From a virus, in the IMG/VR virus record IMGVR_UViG_3300047471_000555, positions 1 to 48,641 of that record: a stretch of DNA of 48,641 bases, one strand, 5' to 3'. The notes beneath the pieces are model-generated. The model was given only the letters and a program-made list of their open reading frames with translations, was not told the DNA's origin and made no database searches. Positions 36,647 through 45,848 of this stretch are shown here, piece by piece (within the stretch, counting starts at the first letter, position 1; each line of letters begins with the position of its first letter). Position numbers and translations under genes: made by a program.

Positions 36647-38790
36647 GGGGCGGCCTGGGGCTTACGGCCATAGAGCGATTGATACATCTTCCCCACGGCG
36701 ATGCTATGGATCTCAACGTCGGTCGGATTGGTGCCGGGATAGGCTCTTTGATAAGCCTCTTTAGTCTGATCCAAGGTATCCTGCGGAACGTCCATCTGGT
36801 AGAATTTCTGAACCGGTTGGAAGATGCTTCGGCGATACTTGGTCAAATCCTGGACAAGCCTAGAGCCCATAGCTTTGACTTCGTCATCCTTTGGCTTTCG
36901 GCCATTATCAGTTATATAACTTTTATAAGCTTCGGTCAGGGCCCCGACGAACTGGTTGTATTCATCCTTATGATGCCCCTGGCTGTCGCGCTTATTGTCG
37001 ATATCTGACGCTGACATCAGAGAGTCGAGAATCTGAAGGGGATGGGCCATTTGCGGATCGGCCGCTTCATGGTCCAGCAGCTTATTATACATCACCAACG
37101 CCGCCTTCTTCTCAGTCGACGGCCAATGTTTAGATCCAATGTCTTCGTTGAGGAGTTTATCATTATCTTCAGGGGAGCGATTAGGATTGTTATAAAGCCC
37201 AAGGAAATTCATGTAATCCGCATGTGATTGCGGAGTGAAAGCATAGCCGCCTTTATTAACATTATTCTGCAAGGCCGCTCGGACTTTATTCTGTTGATCC
37301 TGCGGCATTGCGTCGAAGATGGATTTAACCTTGGGACTGAATTCATCCTCCGACATCTTAAGTCGGCCATCGGAGTCTGGGAGAAGCTCGGCGGTCACGG
37401 CCGAGGCGGCTCGGCGTTGGTCATCCAATCGGACTTGGAGGTCTCGGGAATGTTGCCTCTCTGAAGCCCCAGAGACGATATCGGCGAATTCATTGTCGCC
37501 AGGAATGGCCTTATCCGCAGCCCGACGACTGACATTGTCGACATCGCTCCGTGAGGCGGAGCGAGCTAGAGCAGCGTCGGTCACAGCCTGATATTTATCT
37601 TGGGTTGTGAAGCCATCACTACGGGCAGAGCCAAACCAAAGCTTCCTGGCGGCGTTGAAAGAACCAGTCTGTTGCATATATTGACCGAATTTAAAATCGA
37701 AGAGCTTGTCCTGTGCATCGTGATCTCGAAGGAATTCTTGCTCTGACATATCCGCATTCATGCCAGCCTCTCTTAGCCAGGGCTTTAGATTGCCCTGCAT
37801 AATACCATATTTGCCAAGGGCATGCTGGCCATAATATTGACTATTAGGATTGGTGATTGTTTTATGAGGTGGATCGTAATTGCCACTACTCTCCATCGCC
37901 GAGACCGCATCCCTAGCCCGCTCAGGGGAAACAATTCCAGTGCCGAATTCGCTATTCGCTCCAGCCATCACATCGCTGGACAGTTTCCTAGCACCAACGG
38001 TGTATTGCTGGCGCTGGACATAATCGGCGATTTTCCCTGCATCGGCCCCAGTGATCAAACCATCCTTAACGTATTGATCAAGTCGAGCCTTCGCTGTGAA
38101 TGGCGCCGACTTCGCCATTCCCTGAACCTGGGAATAGGCTAGGTCGGATTTCTTCTGCTGAATAAAGTTATCCGTCTGCTCTTTGGACCAGCCCATAATC
38201 TGGCCACGCTGTTGGGCCTCCTGCTCAATAGTGGCGAGCCCGGCTTTGAAGCCAGCTTGATCATCAGGGTTGGAAAGGGCCGAATTATTAGCCGCCCCCA
38301 TCCTGGCGTCGCTGGCACCGATTGTATATTGCTTGCCCTGCTCGCTTGCGTGGATGCCGGCCGAGAAGATGATTCGGTTAGTGGCATTGCGGGATTCGTT
38401 ATCATAAAGCCGTTGGGCATAGGGGGATTTAAGAGTGCCTCGGATCTGCTGGCGGGTGGCATCGGCCCCATCCATAAATCCCGGAAGGCCATCGACGGCA
38501 TCCTTTCCCATTTTATTGGTTTTAAAATCAATGAAGCTAGACATTTGGGCACGTTCATTCGCGGCAACCGCTTCATTCGCCTCTGCTTGTTGATTCAATT
38601 CCTGCATCGCCACGGCGCGAGCATAGATTTCCCCGCCAGCCTGCTGGAAAGCACCGCCAAGCTGTTCAGTTGCCTGGGCCCGCCCCAAGCCAAAGGCGCC
38701 GCCAGGGACATTCAGCTGAGTATACGGAACAGGCCGGTCCTCAGGTGCGACCTGAGGGGCGCCGCTATAGGGGACTGGAGTTGCCATCAA
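36643..38790 (-). CDS. Internal virion protein with lytic transglycosylase domain
   Basis: This is a 715-aa protein. Residues 280-400 contain an SLT-type core: AMESSGNYDPP with the likely catalytic Glu 300, then LGKYGIMQGNLKPWLREAG near 325 and an AARKLWFGS helix. Flanking regions are Gln/Ala-rich helices typical of internal core proteins. It is probably ejected during infection to open the murein. It is the only clear peptidoglycan-cleaving enzyme in the window. Confidence 0.87.
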   Translation of the reverse strand: MMATPVPYSGAPQVAPEDRPVPYTQLNVPGGAFGLGRAQATEQLGGAFQQAGGEIYARAVAMQELNQQAEANEAVAANERAQMSSFIDFKTNKMGKDAVDGLPGFMDGADATRQQIRGTLKSPYAQRLYDNESRNATNRIIFSAGIHASEQGKQYTIGASDARMGAANNSALSNPDDQAGFKAGLATIEQEAQQRGQIMGWSKEQTDNFIQQKKSDLAYSQVQGMAKSAPFTAKARLDQYVKDGLITGADAGKIADYVQRQQYTVGARKLSSDVMAGANSEFGTGIVSPERARDAVSAMESSGNYDPPHKTITNPNSQYYGQHALGKYGIMQGNLKPWLREAGMNADMSEQEFLRDHDAQDKLFDFKFGQYMQQTGSFNAARKLWFGSARSDGFTTQDKYQAVTDAALARSASRSDVDNVSRRAADKAIPGDNEFADIVSGASERQHSRDLQVRLDDQRRAASAVTAELLPDSDGRLKMSEDEFSPKVKSIFDAMPQDQQNKVRAALQNNVNKGGYAFTPQSHADYMNFLGLYNNPNRSPEDNDKLLNEDIGSKHWPSTEKKAALVMYNKLLDHEAADPQMAHPLQILDSLMSASDIDNKRDSQGHHKDEYNQFVGALTEAYKSYITDNGRKPKDDEVKAMGSRLVQDLTKYRRSIFQPVQKFYQMDVPQDTLDQTKEAYQRAYPGTNPTDVEIHSIAVGKMYQSLYGRKPQAAP

Positions 38791-39404
38791 TATAAAGTCC
38801 CAAGATTGAATGTCGAATCGGACGAGCCACCAAAAAGGCTACTAGCAGCTTTGCTGATACCGCTCCCGACATCATTGAAGAGGCCGACCTGAGAACCCTG
38901 AGTCCACTTAGAGGCGACTGAGCCAACGGTCCCGACAATACTGGCCTCGGCTTTAGTGGCCCCAGCAGCAGCCGCATCGGTCCCAGCCATCTTATATAGC
39001 TGGGCTTGCTTATCGAAGTTCACTGACTGAACGTCGTAGTCATAGGCGACCTTGGCGGCATTGGAGCGAATCTGGGTCAGGTCCTTAAGATCCACGTAGT
39101 GTTGACTCTTCTGAACATCGCGATTGGAGCCGAAGTTCACATCCGTCCCCGACGATGCCTGGGAGGCGACGATTTGCCCCTCTCGCTCCCCTGCGGCCAT
39201 GCCGAATTTCTGGGCTTGCTGCTCGCCCTGATTCATAGCATAGTCAGCGTTTTGCTTGGCGATCTGAGAATTCAGCTCGGCGACGCCAGCCTGATAGTAG
39301 TTCTGCTTCTCCTGAGCGGCCCCAGCCTGACTCGCCCCCTGAGCGCCGAGGATGCCCCCGAAGATGGTCGAGCCAAGTCCGACTAGGGCTAATGGTGCGG
39401 CCAT
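38787..39404 (-). CDS. Internal virion protein (gp14-like)
   Basis: This is a 205-aa protein that opens with a Gly/Ala-rich hydrophobic segment (LALVGLGSTIFGGILGAQGA) followed by long Gln/Ala helices (AGVAELNSQIAKQNADYAMN). This is the usual layout of T7 gp14-type internal core proteins that form the first part of the ejection channel. Position between the GNAT-like and transglycosylase genes is as in other podoviruses. Confidence 0.78.
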   Translation of the reverse strand: MAAPLALVGLGSTIFGGILGAQGASQAGAAQEKQNYYQAGVAELNSQIAKQNADYAMNQGEQQAQKFGMAAGEREGQIVASQASSGTDVNFGSNRDVQKSQHYVDLKDLTQIRSNAAKVAYDYDVQSVNFDKQAQLYKMAGTDAAAAGATKAEASIVGTVGSVASKWTQGSQVGLFNDVGSGISKAASSLFGGSSDSTFNLGTLY

Positions 39405-39796
39405 GATACAATCTCAAAAGTGGTGGGGGAGGTCTTGACAGCCCCGAGGGACTCAAGCCAATGGCAGGAAGTCTCATCAAAACAGTGGCCGTAGATCACG
39501 GGGTAGGTTTGGCGAAGCTGGGCCATAAGCCGTCTTGCATGGCGAGTGAAGGCGATTTTATGGTCCCTGATCTCTTCGGTGACGTAGCACCAAATATAAA
39601 CATTATCCGACAGCAAGCTCGGGGGAATCAGACCGACTAGACAGACCAAGGCCTCGCCAAACATCCCCGAATAAATCGGCCGAGAGATCCGAGCCGCTGC
39701 CATCATCGCCTCATATTCATTTGGCTTTAAGTCGAGGTGATACTCCATCAACCTTTCCAGGGCAAATAGAGAGATTTGCTTCAGCTCGCCATTCAT
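39389..39796 (-). CDS. GNAT-like internal virion protein
   Basis: This is a 135-aa protein. The order of elements (ALERLMEYHLDLKPNEYEAM; GEALVCLVGLIPPSLLSDNV; a strand YIWCYVT; then YPVIYGHCFDETSCHWLESL; GAVKTSPTTFEIVSW) is that of the acetyltransferase-like proteins found beside the ejection proteins in podoviruses. Whether it binds acetyl-CoA is unknown. It overlaps the next gene by 16 nt. Confidence 0.68.
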   Translation of the reverse strand: MNGELKQISLFALERLMEYHLDLKPNEYEAMMAAARISRPIYSGMFGEALVCLVGLIPPSLLSDNVYIWCYVTEEIRDHKIAFTRHARRLMAQLRQTYPVIYGHCFDETSCHWLESLGAVKTSPTTFEIVSWPHH

Positions 39797-41382
39797 CGAT
39801 CATCTCCTTGAACAACCGCTGGAAAGACCCCGAGGACAGTCGCTGGAAGGGGAAGGTTTTGGCGAATGCAGTATTGGCCAGGGACGGTATAGGTCGGGTT
39901 AAGGAATGTCCGAGCATCGCCATCGGTCAAGGTTGGCACAACTTGAGTCTGCTGACCAGTTAAGGTTGAGGAGACATTTGTCACAACCAAATCCTTCATC
40001 ACCGTCAGGTTATTGAAGTCATTGCCAATAAGAAGGTTCTGCGTCTTGTGGACACGAATGTCAACGTAGGGGATTTTCTTCACCTTACCCTGCACGCTCG
40101 GCTCACCAACATCAAGCGGCAGGGTTTGGAGATCGCAATTATACCCAATTCCAACCTTTACATTTGAGGCCGGAGCTGCAAGGGTGAAGAAGCCTGTGGC
40201 AGGCATGGTGAATGGAGGGATCACCGCTCCATCGGCAAGGCCGGTCACAACTTGACCGGTTAATTGCTCTGCCCCAGAGAAGGTTGATTTAGGTGTGCCG
40301 ATATAGCCAAGACCAGCGTCAACAAACCACGCATCAGCGATTCCATTGCTAAGAATTCGATCTGCCATTCGCTCGATATAGTTTGGTGTCCCTGCAGGGG
40401 GAGGAGGCGGGGGAGGAGGCGATGTTGGTGTATAGTTGACGATGATAAGACCATTCGCTCCTGGCGCTCCAGGCGACCAGCTATTGGCAGCGACGAGCGC
40501 AAAGGCTTTGCCACCGCCACCACCTGCCCCATATAAACCCCCAGCACCTGCCATCTTCGCCGTGGTGGAGTTCGCACCCGTCCCACCGCCTCCGCCCCCA
40601 GGGCCTGCCACAGCCGAATCACTAGTTTGAATATATCCTATTCCAGCCCCACCAACTCCAGCATTCCCATTATTGTCATGGCTACCACCGCCGCCTGAGC
40701 CATGTGATCCAGCCCCACCATCTGGTGTCCCGGCTGTGCCTCCTACACCTCCAAGAGTGCCATCATGGGCTGTGCCTCCTACACCCCCATCAATCGATCC
40801 TGGCGCTGTATTGGCCCCTGCCGTTCCGCCATCCGAGGCACCGCCACCTCCACCACCAGTGCTCGAATTACCTCCACCTCCAGTGCCGCCATTGGCGCCA
40901 GAGCCATTCGGTCCACCAGCTCCAGCGCCACCACCACCAGCACCTTCTTGGATAAAGGCACTACCACCACCCCCACCATTGCCACCAGAATGAGCCCCAG
41001 TCGATGGCGTGCAACTAGCCGCGGCACCGCCAATGCCATTGCCAAAGGCCACACTTCCACCCTGACCACCCTTGGCAACCAACGTATTGAGAGAGGTATT
41101 GAAGATAGTATCAGTGCCATTCCCACCAGCGGCGGCATCCGTTGCACCACCACTGCCGCCAACACCAATCTGAACATTGACCGTCGTGGAGGGGGTTAGG
41201 GTGACATTAGAGATGATGGCGTAGGCGCCTCCGCCTCCACCCGGGCCGGCCTGAACGGCACTCTGCCCTGCGCTACCCCCGCCCCCGGCGCCGATGGATG
41301 CAATAGAATTGCTCGCATTGTTCCAATCGCTTGGAACTGACCAGACCGAAACGCCAGGAAGGATGAATATAGTTGTTGTCAT
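39793..41382 (-). CDS. Glycine-rich domain fused to displaced C-terminal part of the tail nozzle
   Basis: This is a 529-aa protein. Residues 1-318 are a beta/glycine-rich domain (AGQSAVQAGPGGGGGAYAII; GGTGGGGNSSTGGGGGGASD), similar to Gly-rich adhesion tips of phage tail proteins. A proline run (about 320-331) follows. Then PNYIERMADRILSNGIADAW, LTGQVVTGLADGAVIPPFTM, LQTLPLDVG, QGKVKKIPYVDIRVHK and LPLPATVLGVFPAVVQGDD are the conserved C-terminal domain normally joined to the nozzle protein (tail tubular B). The gene starts as an ATGA overlap at the nozzle stop. Confidence 0.8.
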   Translation of the reverse strand: MTTTIFILPGVSVWSVPSDWNNASNSIASIGAGGGGSAGQSAVQAGPGGGGGAYAIISNVTLTPSTTVNVQIGVGGSGGATDAAAGGNGTDTIFNTSLNTLVAKGGQGGSVAFGNGIGGAAASCTPSTGAHSGGNGGGGGSAFIQEGAGGGGAGAGGPNGSGANGGTGGGGNSSTGGGGGGASDGGTAGANTAPGSIDGGVGGTAHDGTLGGVGGTAGTPDGGAGSHGSGGGGSHDNNGNAGVGGAGIGYIQTSDSAVAGPGGGGGGTGANSTTAKMAGAGGLYGAGGGGGKAFALVAANSWSPGAPGANGLIIVNYTPTSPPPPPPPPAGTPNYIERMADRILSNGIADAWFVDAGLGYIGTPKSTFSGAEQLTGQVVTGLADGAVIPPFTMPATGFFTLAAPASNVKVGIGYNCDLQTLPLDVGEPSVQGKVKKIPYVDIRVHKTQNLLIGNDFNNLTVMKDLVVTNVSSTLTGQQTQVVPTLTDGDARTFLNPTYTVPGQYCIRQNLPLPATVLGVFPAVVQGDDR

Positions 41383-43604
41383 CGCTGCACAGCCAAATAG
41401 ACCGCGTCCACAAACACATCACCGGTTTCTTCATCCGGCTCCGTCACACTAGCAACCGCTTCATATGTTCCATTAGTAACATGATGGGCCCAGCCGACAA
41501 ACTCTTGTTCCTTCATAATGGTGCAACTGAGCATAATCCCGTCATCTCGAATGGCCCAAACAACCTTAAACGGCTCCTCGGCCCAGGTCCAATCAATTAT
41601 CTGATGGCCGAAGAATAGATGCGAGGGCATTATAGAAATGTCAGTGCCAGTAAACACATTAAAATAGATATTAAAAGCGAGGTCCCGAACAGACGATCCT
41701 TTTTGCTGGGGATAAAGGACATCATAATTGGCCACAATCGGTGCTGGGTTGGACCGAGAGCCGTTGAAGGATTGGGCATTAGCCACAAGCGCCGTTGGGG
41801 TAATGGCCGCGCCGGATTGACCACCGTTGACGATCCAAGACCCATGGTCAGTCAGTAGCAGCATGCCCGAAGTGGATGAGACAAGATGCTCAATGGTATT
41901 GAGGACTCCGGCCACAAGAGTTGAGGAGATAGAGTCATCTGGACGGATCGGGAACGAAACGTCAAAATTAAAGAACTGCCCTGGCTTAGACATCCAGAAC
42001 GTCTGGGGCGCTGCGGTTGGGGCAGCCAAGACAAGGCGTTGCTGGAAGAATCCAGGGACGGTTGGGTTGCCGGCGAAGGCAGGGGCGATAGTCACCACGG
42101 CCACGGCGCCAGAGGGGGTGAACACCGCCGTCGGGTTAGAGAGATAGCCGGCGCCAGGCGAAAGAATGGTTAGATATCCGACGCCCCAGGTTAAATTAGC
42201 GCTGACGCCAGTCCCGGCTCCGGATGTGGAGACCTGAGTCACTGGATTGGCTGGAGTGGCGCCAGAGGTCACAGCGCCACCTGAGGAGAATGGATCGGTG
42301 ATCGGCTCCCAGGTGGCAACGGCCGTCACCGTGAGCGTCGCCACACGAAGGATGACGCCATTGGTGAAGACAACGGTGTCACCGACGGCATAGCCTGCGC
42401 CACCAGCCGACACCGTTGGGGTCCCTTGAACTTGAAGGACCGCCGCCACTGAGCCGCCGATTGTAGGCGTGCCTCCAGTCAGGGCGACTGAAGGGACAGT
42501 AGTATAAGTCCCCGGGGTTGTGATGGAGGTCTGATAAAGCCCCGAGCCCGAGAAGGGATTAGTGGCAACTGGTGGGGTTATGGTAAAGTCCGGGGCAATA
42601 TTCGAATCGATAAAAGTTCCGTCAGTAGAAAAGCCAATGAAGCCGAAAGTAGCGCCAGGAGGCACAGCGCCAATATAGGATACATCAGCTTTGTAGACAT
42701 TGTATGATACCGCCCCCGAGACGTTTGACCAAGTCAATTGAATCGAGCCGCCAACGGTGCGGAGATCCTGGGCGCCAAGGTAATTCCCCGTTGGCGAGGC
42801 CACAGATTCCTGGCCATTGCTGTCGACCGAGGTCACTTGATAGGCGTAGTTGACCGGGCCAACCGCAAGCGATGAGGCAAGCGAGATAACGCCTGGGGCG
42901 ATGGCCGTCGTTCCGAAGACAATTGGGTTCAGGGTCCAGTTATTGGCGGTGACAATGGTTAATAGATATGGGGGTTGATCAGGATGGCACAGGACCATCT
43001 GGCTGACGTTCTGGGCATACTTAATATCAGCTAGTTGGGTGCCGGAATATGGTGTGGCGATCGTATAGATTCTGGCCGCCGTTCCGCCAGAGACATAGGC
43101 GCCATAGCCAGTCGAGTCGATTGGGTTGCCGAAGAAATCGTCAAGGGTGACGGTGCTGCCGCCACCAGTTGAGTGAACGAGGAAGAATCGGTCGTTAAGC
43201 TCCGTCATCCCCACAATGCCAGTGATGAAGATCAAATCACCAGCGACAAAGTCGTTACTTGTGGCGGTTATGACAGCGGGATTAGCTTGGGTGGCGGCGG
43301 TGATGTTGAAGGCGGCCTCAGTGATCACGGCTCCGCGACTCACAAACTGAAGCTTCAGGTGAGTGAAGACTAAGACATAGCCAAGTTCAGAAGTCTCTTG
43401 GAAGGGAATCAGCCGAATTTGACCGTCAGGGGCGGGATAAATGAATCGGGTCCCTGCCCTAGTGCTGGCCCCTCCTCGATAATCGACGAAGAAGTTTTCC
43501 AGCAGGGCGGCGCCAGAGCGATATTTCTGAATATCGACCCGAGCGAATAGGGCCGGTGCCCACTCACCAGAATTGAAACTGGCCTGGACGGCGATGTCGG
43601 CCAT
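41379..43604 (-). CDS. Tail nozzle (tail tubular protein B-like), lacking its usual C-terminal domain
   Basis: This is a 741-aa protein. It opens MADIAVQASFNSGEWAPALF and has YRSGAALLENFFVDYRGGAS, GTRFIYPAPDGQIRLIPFQE, a Gly/Tyr-rich inserted beta module (VSAGGAGYAVGDTVVFTNGV), then TVPGFFQQRLVLAAPTAAPQ and TLVAGVLNTIEHLVSSTSGM, all typical of podovirus nozzle proteins. It ends GDVFVDAVYLAVQR, exactly where most homologues continue into a YIERM segment. That segment is found in the next gene. Confidence 0.88.
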   Translation of the reverse strand: MADIAVQASFNSGEWAPALFARVDIQKYRSGAALLENFFVDYRGGASTRAGTRFIYPAPDGQIRLIPFQETSELGYVLVFTHLKLQFVSRGAVITEAAFNITAATQANPAVITATSNDFVAGDLIFITGIVGMTELNDRFFLVHSTGGGSTVTLDDFFGNPIDSTGYGAYVSGGTAARIYTIATPYSGTQLADIKYAQNVSQMVLCHPDQPPYLLTIVTANNWTLNPIVFGTTAIAPGVISLASSLAVGPVNYAYQVTSVDSNGQESVASPTGNYLGAQDLRTVGGSIQLTWSNVSGAVSYNVYKADVSYIGAVPPGATFGFIGFSTDGTFIDSNIAPDFTITPPVATNPFSGSGLYQTSITTPGTYTTVPSVALTGGTPTIGGSVAAVLQVQGTPTVSAGGAGYAVGDTVVFTNGVILRVATLTVTAVATWEPITDPFSSGGAVTSGATPANPVTQVSTSGAGTGVSANLTWGVGYLTILSPGAGYLSNPTAVFTPSGAVAVVTIAPAFAGNPTVPGFFQQRLVLAAPTAAPQTFWMSKPGQFFNFDVSFPIRPDDSISSTLVAGVLNTIEHLVSSTSGMLLLTDHGSWIVNGGQSGAAITPTALVANAQSFNGSRSNPAPIVANYDVLYPQQKGSSVRDLAFNIYFNVFTGTDISIMPSHLFFGHQIIDWTWAEEPFKVVWAIRDDGIMLSCTIMKEQEFVGWAHHVTNGTYEAVASVTEPDEETGDVFVDAVYLAVQR

Positions 43605-43915
43605 TAGCCAAGGATACGATAGTTATAGGTTGACGAATCACTCGCCGATCCGGCAACGGTAAAGCCAGTTGTCGGGGTTATTGTCTTGACTGCCGGGACT
43701 GCCCCGACTGTGCCGCCAACGGTCTTCAGGGTGCAAATAACAACTGAATTGGCAGTCACATTAACGTCAGCCACAGTCACTGGGGTGACGCCATTGCAGA
43801 CGAAGGTGCCGGTGAAACTGGGAAGGGAGAAGCTGGAGACCAACGCGACATTGGCCTGATCGCCACCAGCGAGGTTGACTGTCTCGTGGCCGGTTAGAGT
43901 TGGGAGTATTGCCAT
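43604..43915 (-). CDS. 103-aa beta-rich virion protein
   Basis: GGAGACTTTAA precedes the start. The product is beta-rich (NGVTPVTVADVNVTANSVVI; TVGGTVGAVPAVKTITPTTG; ASDSSTYNYRILG). This is a small sandwich domain recurrent at the end of phage head or tail proteins, here standing alone. It lies between tail adaptor and nozzle. Probably a minor tail or capsid-surface protein. Confidence 0.75.
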   Translation of the reverse strand: MAILPTLTGHETVNLAGGDQANVALVSSFSLPSFTGTFVCNGVTPVTVADVNVTANSVVICTLKTVGGTVGAVPAVKTITPTTGFTVAGSASDSSTYNYRILG

Positions 43916-43925
43916 TTAAAGTCTC

Positions 43926-45011
43926 CTAACCAAATAAGGGATAAAGTCCGCCCCAATCAAAGCCAGTATACGGACCCGAGTAGGGAGTGGCGAAATCAAT
44001 TCCACGGATCCGGATCCAGTCAGGGGTGATATCATTGACCGTGAAGCCCTCATTCCCATCACTGACGCGGGCCTGAGCAATAACCGAGTTGGCCCGGCCA
44101 ATGGCCAAGTTGGCCAGTTTCTTATCCCCGGTCAGCGGGATGGTGATCTCGGCTCCGAGCAAGTCGGCCCAAGCCTGTTGGAATTCGTCGTCCATGATAT
44201 TCGGATCAGTGATATCCTGGACATAAGTCATAGTGGCGAATTCTTGATTCGTCAGAATGACTCGTTGCGACGCTGGGCCGACAAAGGTCAGATTGAAGGT
44301 AGCCCCAGTGCCGACTCCGGTCGTCGAGCCCTGGGCGACGGGATTGGTCTGTTTGGCGAAGTAGGCCCCACCCATGGCTGGAACGGAGTCGATGACCGAA
44401 TTGACCACAGTCACAGTGGCCACGGAACTGCCGGTAAGGGTGGCGACAAGGAGTTGGGCCGGGGCCCCAATCGGAGGCGAGGTGTTAGGGACACTGGCCA
44501 GAGTGATCACATCCCCAACTACATAGCCAGTCCCACCAGCCGCTACCGCTGCCGCACTCACGGAGTAGAATTGATCATTCTGAATCTTGAACTTAACCGG
44601 CGGCCCTTGCCAGAAGCTCGCAGCGCCGCCAGTCACCGCCGTGGTGATCGGAATGCCTCCAGCGAATCCGGTCTGGGTGGCGGGGATGATGAAGCAGGCC
44701 CGCAGACAGTCGACCGGGTATTGATATTCATACCCCCAGGGCGGAGTCGGCTGGCCGGGCTCCCACAGCGTCGTCGGAGCGGAGGTGTTCTCAGGAGTGC
44801 CAGGGGCGGAGGAGATATAGACTAGGTTAATTGTCTTCAGGGACATATTCCACGGCGCCATTCGAAGAAGGCGCTTGCGGATGCCCTGGATCAACAGGTT
44901 GATCTGGATGGCTTCGTTAGTAGTGGCGTTGGCCAACTCAGCAGCGGTCACAGATGTCCGTGTGCCGGGGATCTGCAAGGCCCGATTTGCTATTTCGACC
45001 AACGTAGTCAT
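43926..45011 (-). CDS. Tail adaptor (tail tubular protein A-like) with inserted domain
   Basis: This is a 361-aa protein. The helical N-terminal part (ALQIPGTRTSVTAAELANAT; LLIQGIRKRLLRMAPWNMSL) and the strands and helices from 250 (VILTNQEFATMTYVQDITDP; QAWADLLGAEITIPLTGDKK) form the gp11-like adaptor that sits between portal and nozzle. Residues 150-243 are an extra beta module (AAGGTGYVVGDVITLASVP; STTGVGTGATFNLTF). The usual length is near 200-250. The same kind of module occurs in the nozzle. Confidence 0.83.
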   Translation of the reverse strand: MTTLVEIANRALQIPGTRTSVTAAELANATTNEAIQINLLIQGIRKRLLRMAPWNMSLKTINLVYISSAPGTPENTSAPTTLWEPGQPTPPWGYEYQYPVDCLRACFIIPATQTGFAGGIPITTAVTGGAASFWQGPPVKFKIQNDQFYSVSAAAVAAGGTGYVVGDVITLASVPNTSPPIGAPAQLLVATLTGSSVATVTVVNSVIDSVPAMGGAYFAKQTNPVAQGSTTGVGTGATFNLTFVGPASQRVILTNQEFATMTYVQDITDPNIMDDEFQQAWADLLGAEITIPLTGDKKLANLAIGRANSVIAQARVSDGNEGFTVNDITPDWIRIRGIDFATPYSGPYTGFDWGGLYPLFG

Positions 45012-45203
45012 CTAGTGCTTCCCTTGCGAGCCGCAATCGTGGACAGTGCCGCCGAGGCCCGGTTGGCGACGCATCTGCTGGGTTGGGCCCACTGGAGTCT
45101 TATAAGGTAGCTCCTTGACTTCGCGGACCCCACCACATTCGGCCCTGGCCTTCTGCCCTGCGCCAGAGTCTTTGCCGTATTCAGAGAGGATGTCCTTACT
45201 CAT
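45012..45203 (-). CDS. 63-aa small protein with CGSQGKH tail
   Basis: The product opens MSKDILSEYGKDSGAGQKAR and ends GTVHDCGSQGKH. The last seven residues are identical to those of the 67-aa protein at 45645-45848. Small proteins of this kind, with a C-terminal CG(S/T)QGKH, recur near podovirus tail genes. The Cys and the two His residues could bind metal, unproven. Confidence 0.72.
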   Translation of the reverse strand: MSKDILSEYGKDSGAGQKARAECGGVREVKELPYKTPVGPTQQMRRQPGLGGTVHDCGSQGKH

Positions 45204-45204
45204 G

Positions 45205-45645
45205 TTAGATCCTCTTCACTGAATCAGCGGCGGTCGGGGCCGAATTGGCTGGCATTGCCCTGGGCGGATGGGCGGCTGCCTCAGCGGCTTTCAGCGCATC
45301 GGCATAGGCCCGACTGGCGGCTTCATGGGCAGCGATGTTCACCGCGGTCGGCGCCTTCTCGGCAGCGACCTCAGTATCGTCAACGTTCTTCTTCAGGGCC
45401 GTGAGACTGGCGGCCGTGTCGGGATGGAAGTTCTTATGCTTGGCGACGGCCTCGGCCGCTTTCGCATCGGCTTTGGCCTTCGCGTCGGCCACTTCCTTTT
45501 CCTTGGCGACTTTGAGTGGGATTGAAATCGCCTCAAGTTCCTTGGCCGCGGCGTCACGGATTGTTTCCATTCCAGTGAGGTTGACGGTATCGTGGATGAT
45601 TCGAAGAAGCGCCCCTACGCGGGCGTGGTCAAAGGTGTCGGTCAT
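45205..45645 (-). CDS. 146-aa alanine-rich coiled-coil protein
   Basis: Residues 45-130 are Ala/Lys/Glu helix (KVAKEKEVADAKAKADAKAA), with a hinge near FHPDTAAS and a Pro-rich tail. The first 40 residues are a compact helical part (FDHARVGALLRIIHDTVNLT). A virion assembly or scaffold-type role is possible. No family was recognised. Confidence 0.7.
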   Translation of the reverse strand: MTDTFDHARVGALLRIIHDTVNLTGMETIRDAAAKELEAISIPLKVAKEKEVADAKAKADAKAAEAVAKHKNFHPDTAASLTALKKNVDDTEVAAEKAPTAVNIAAHEAASRAYADALKAAEAAAHPPRAMPANSAPTAADSVKRI

Positions 45646-45848
45646 TAGTGTTTTCCTTGGCTGCCGCAGTGGTGGGAGGTGGAGGCGATTCCAGGGGCCT
45701 TAAACCCACGACCATCATGCAAGCCGGGTTTAGAGCTGACGTAGACTTTGTGAATGCCCAAGGCAGCGACCGCTGCGGGATTCATCGCCTTTGGCCGAGG
45801 TTCGACTTTAGAGTCGCCATGTCGACTAGTGCCGGTTCCTTGTTTCAT
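45645..45848 (-). CDS. 67-aa small protein with CGSQGKH tail (paralogue)
   Basis: The product ends STSHHCGSQGKH, the same tail as the 63-aa protein. The first 55 residues are basic and unrelated in sequence (MKQGTGTSRHGDSKVEPRPK). The start overlaps the upstream stop as ATGA. The two genes flank the coiled-coil gene. Function is unknown. Confidence 0.7.
   Translation of the reverse strand: MKQGTGTSRHGDSKVEPRPKAMNPAAVAALGIHKVYVSSKPGLHDGRGFKAPGIASTSHHCGSQGKH

Noticed and set aside
40673-40993. Proline-rich rightward reading frames
   Set aside because: They are the complement of the glycine-rich codons of the leftward 529-aa gene.
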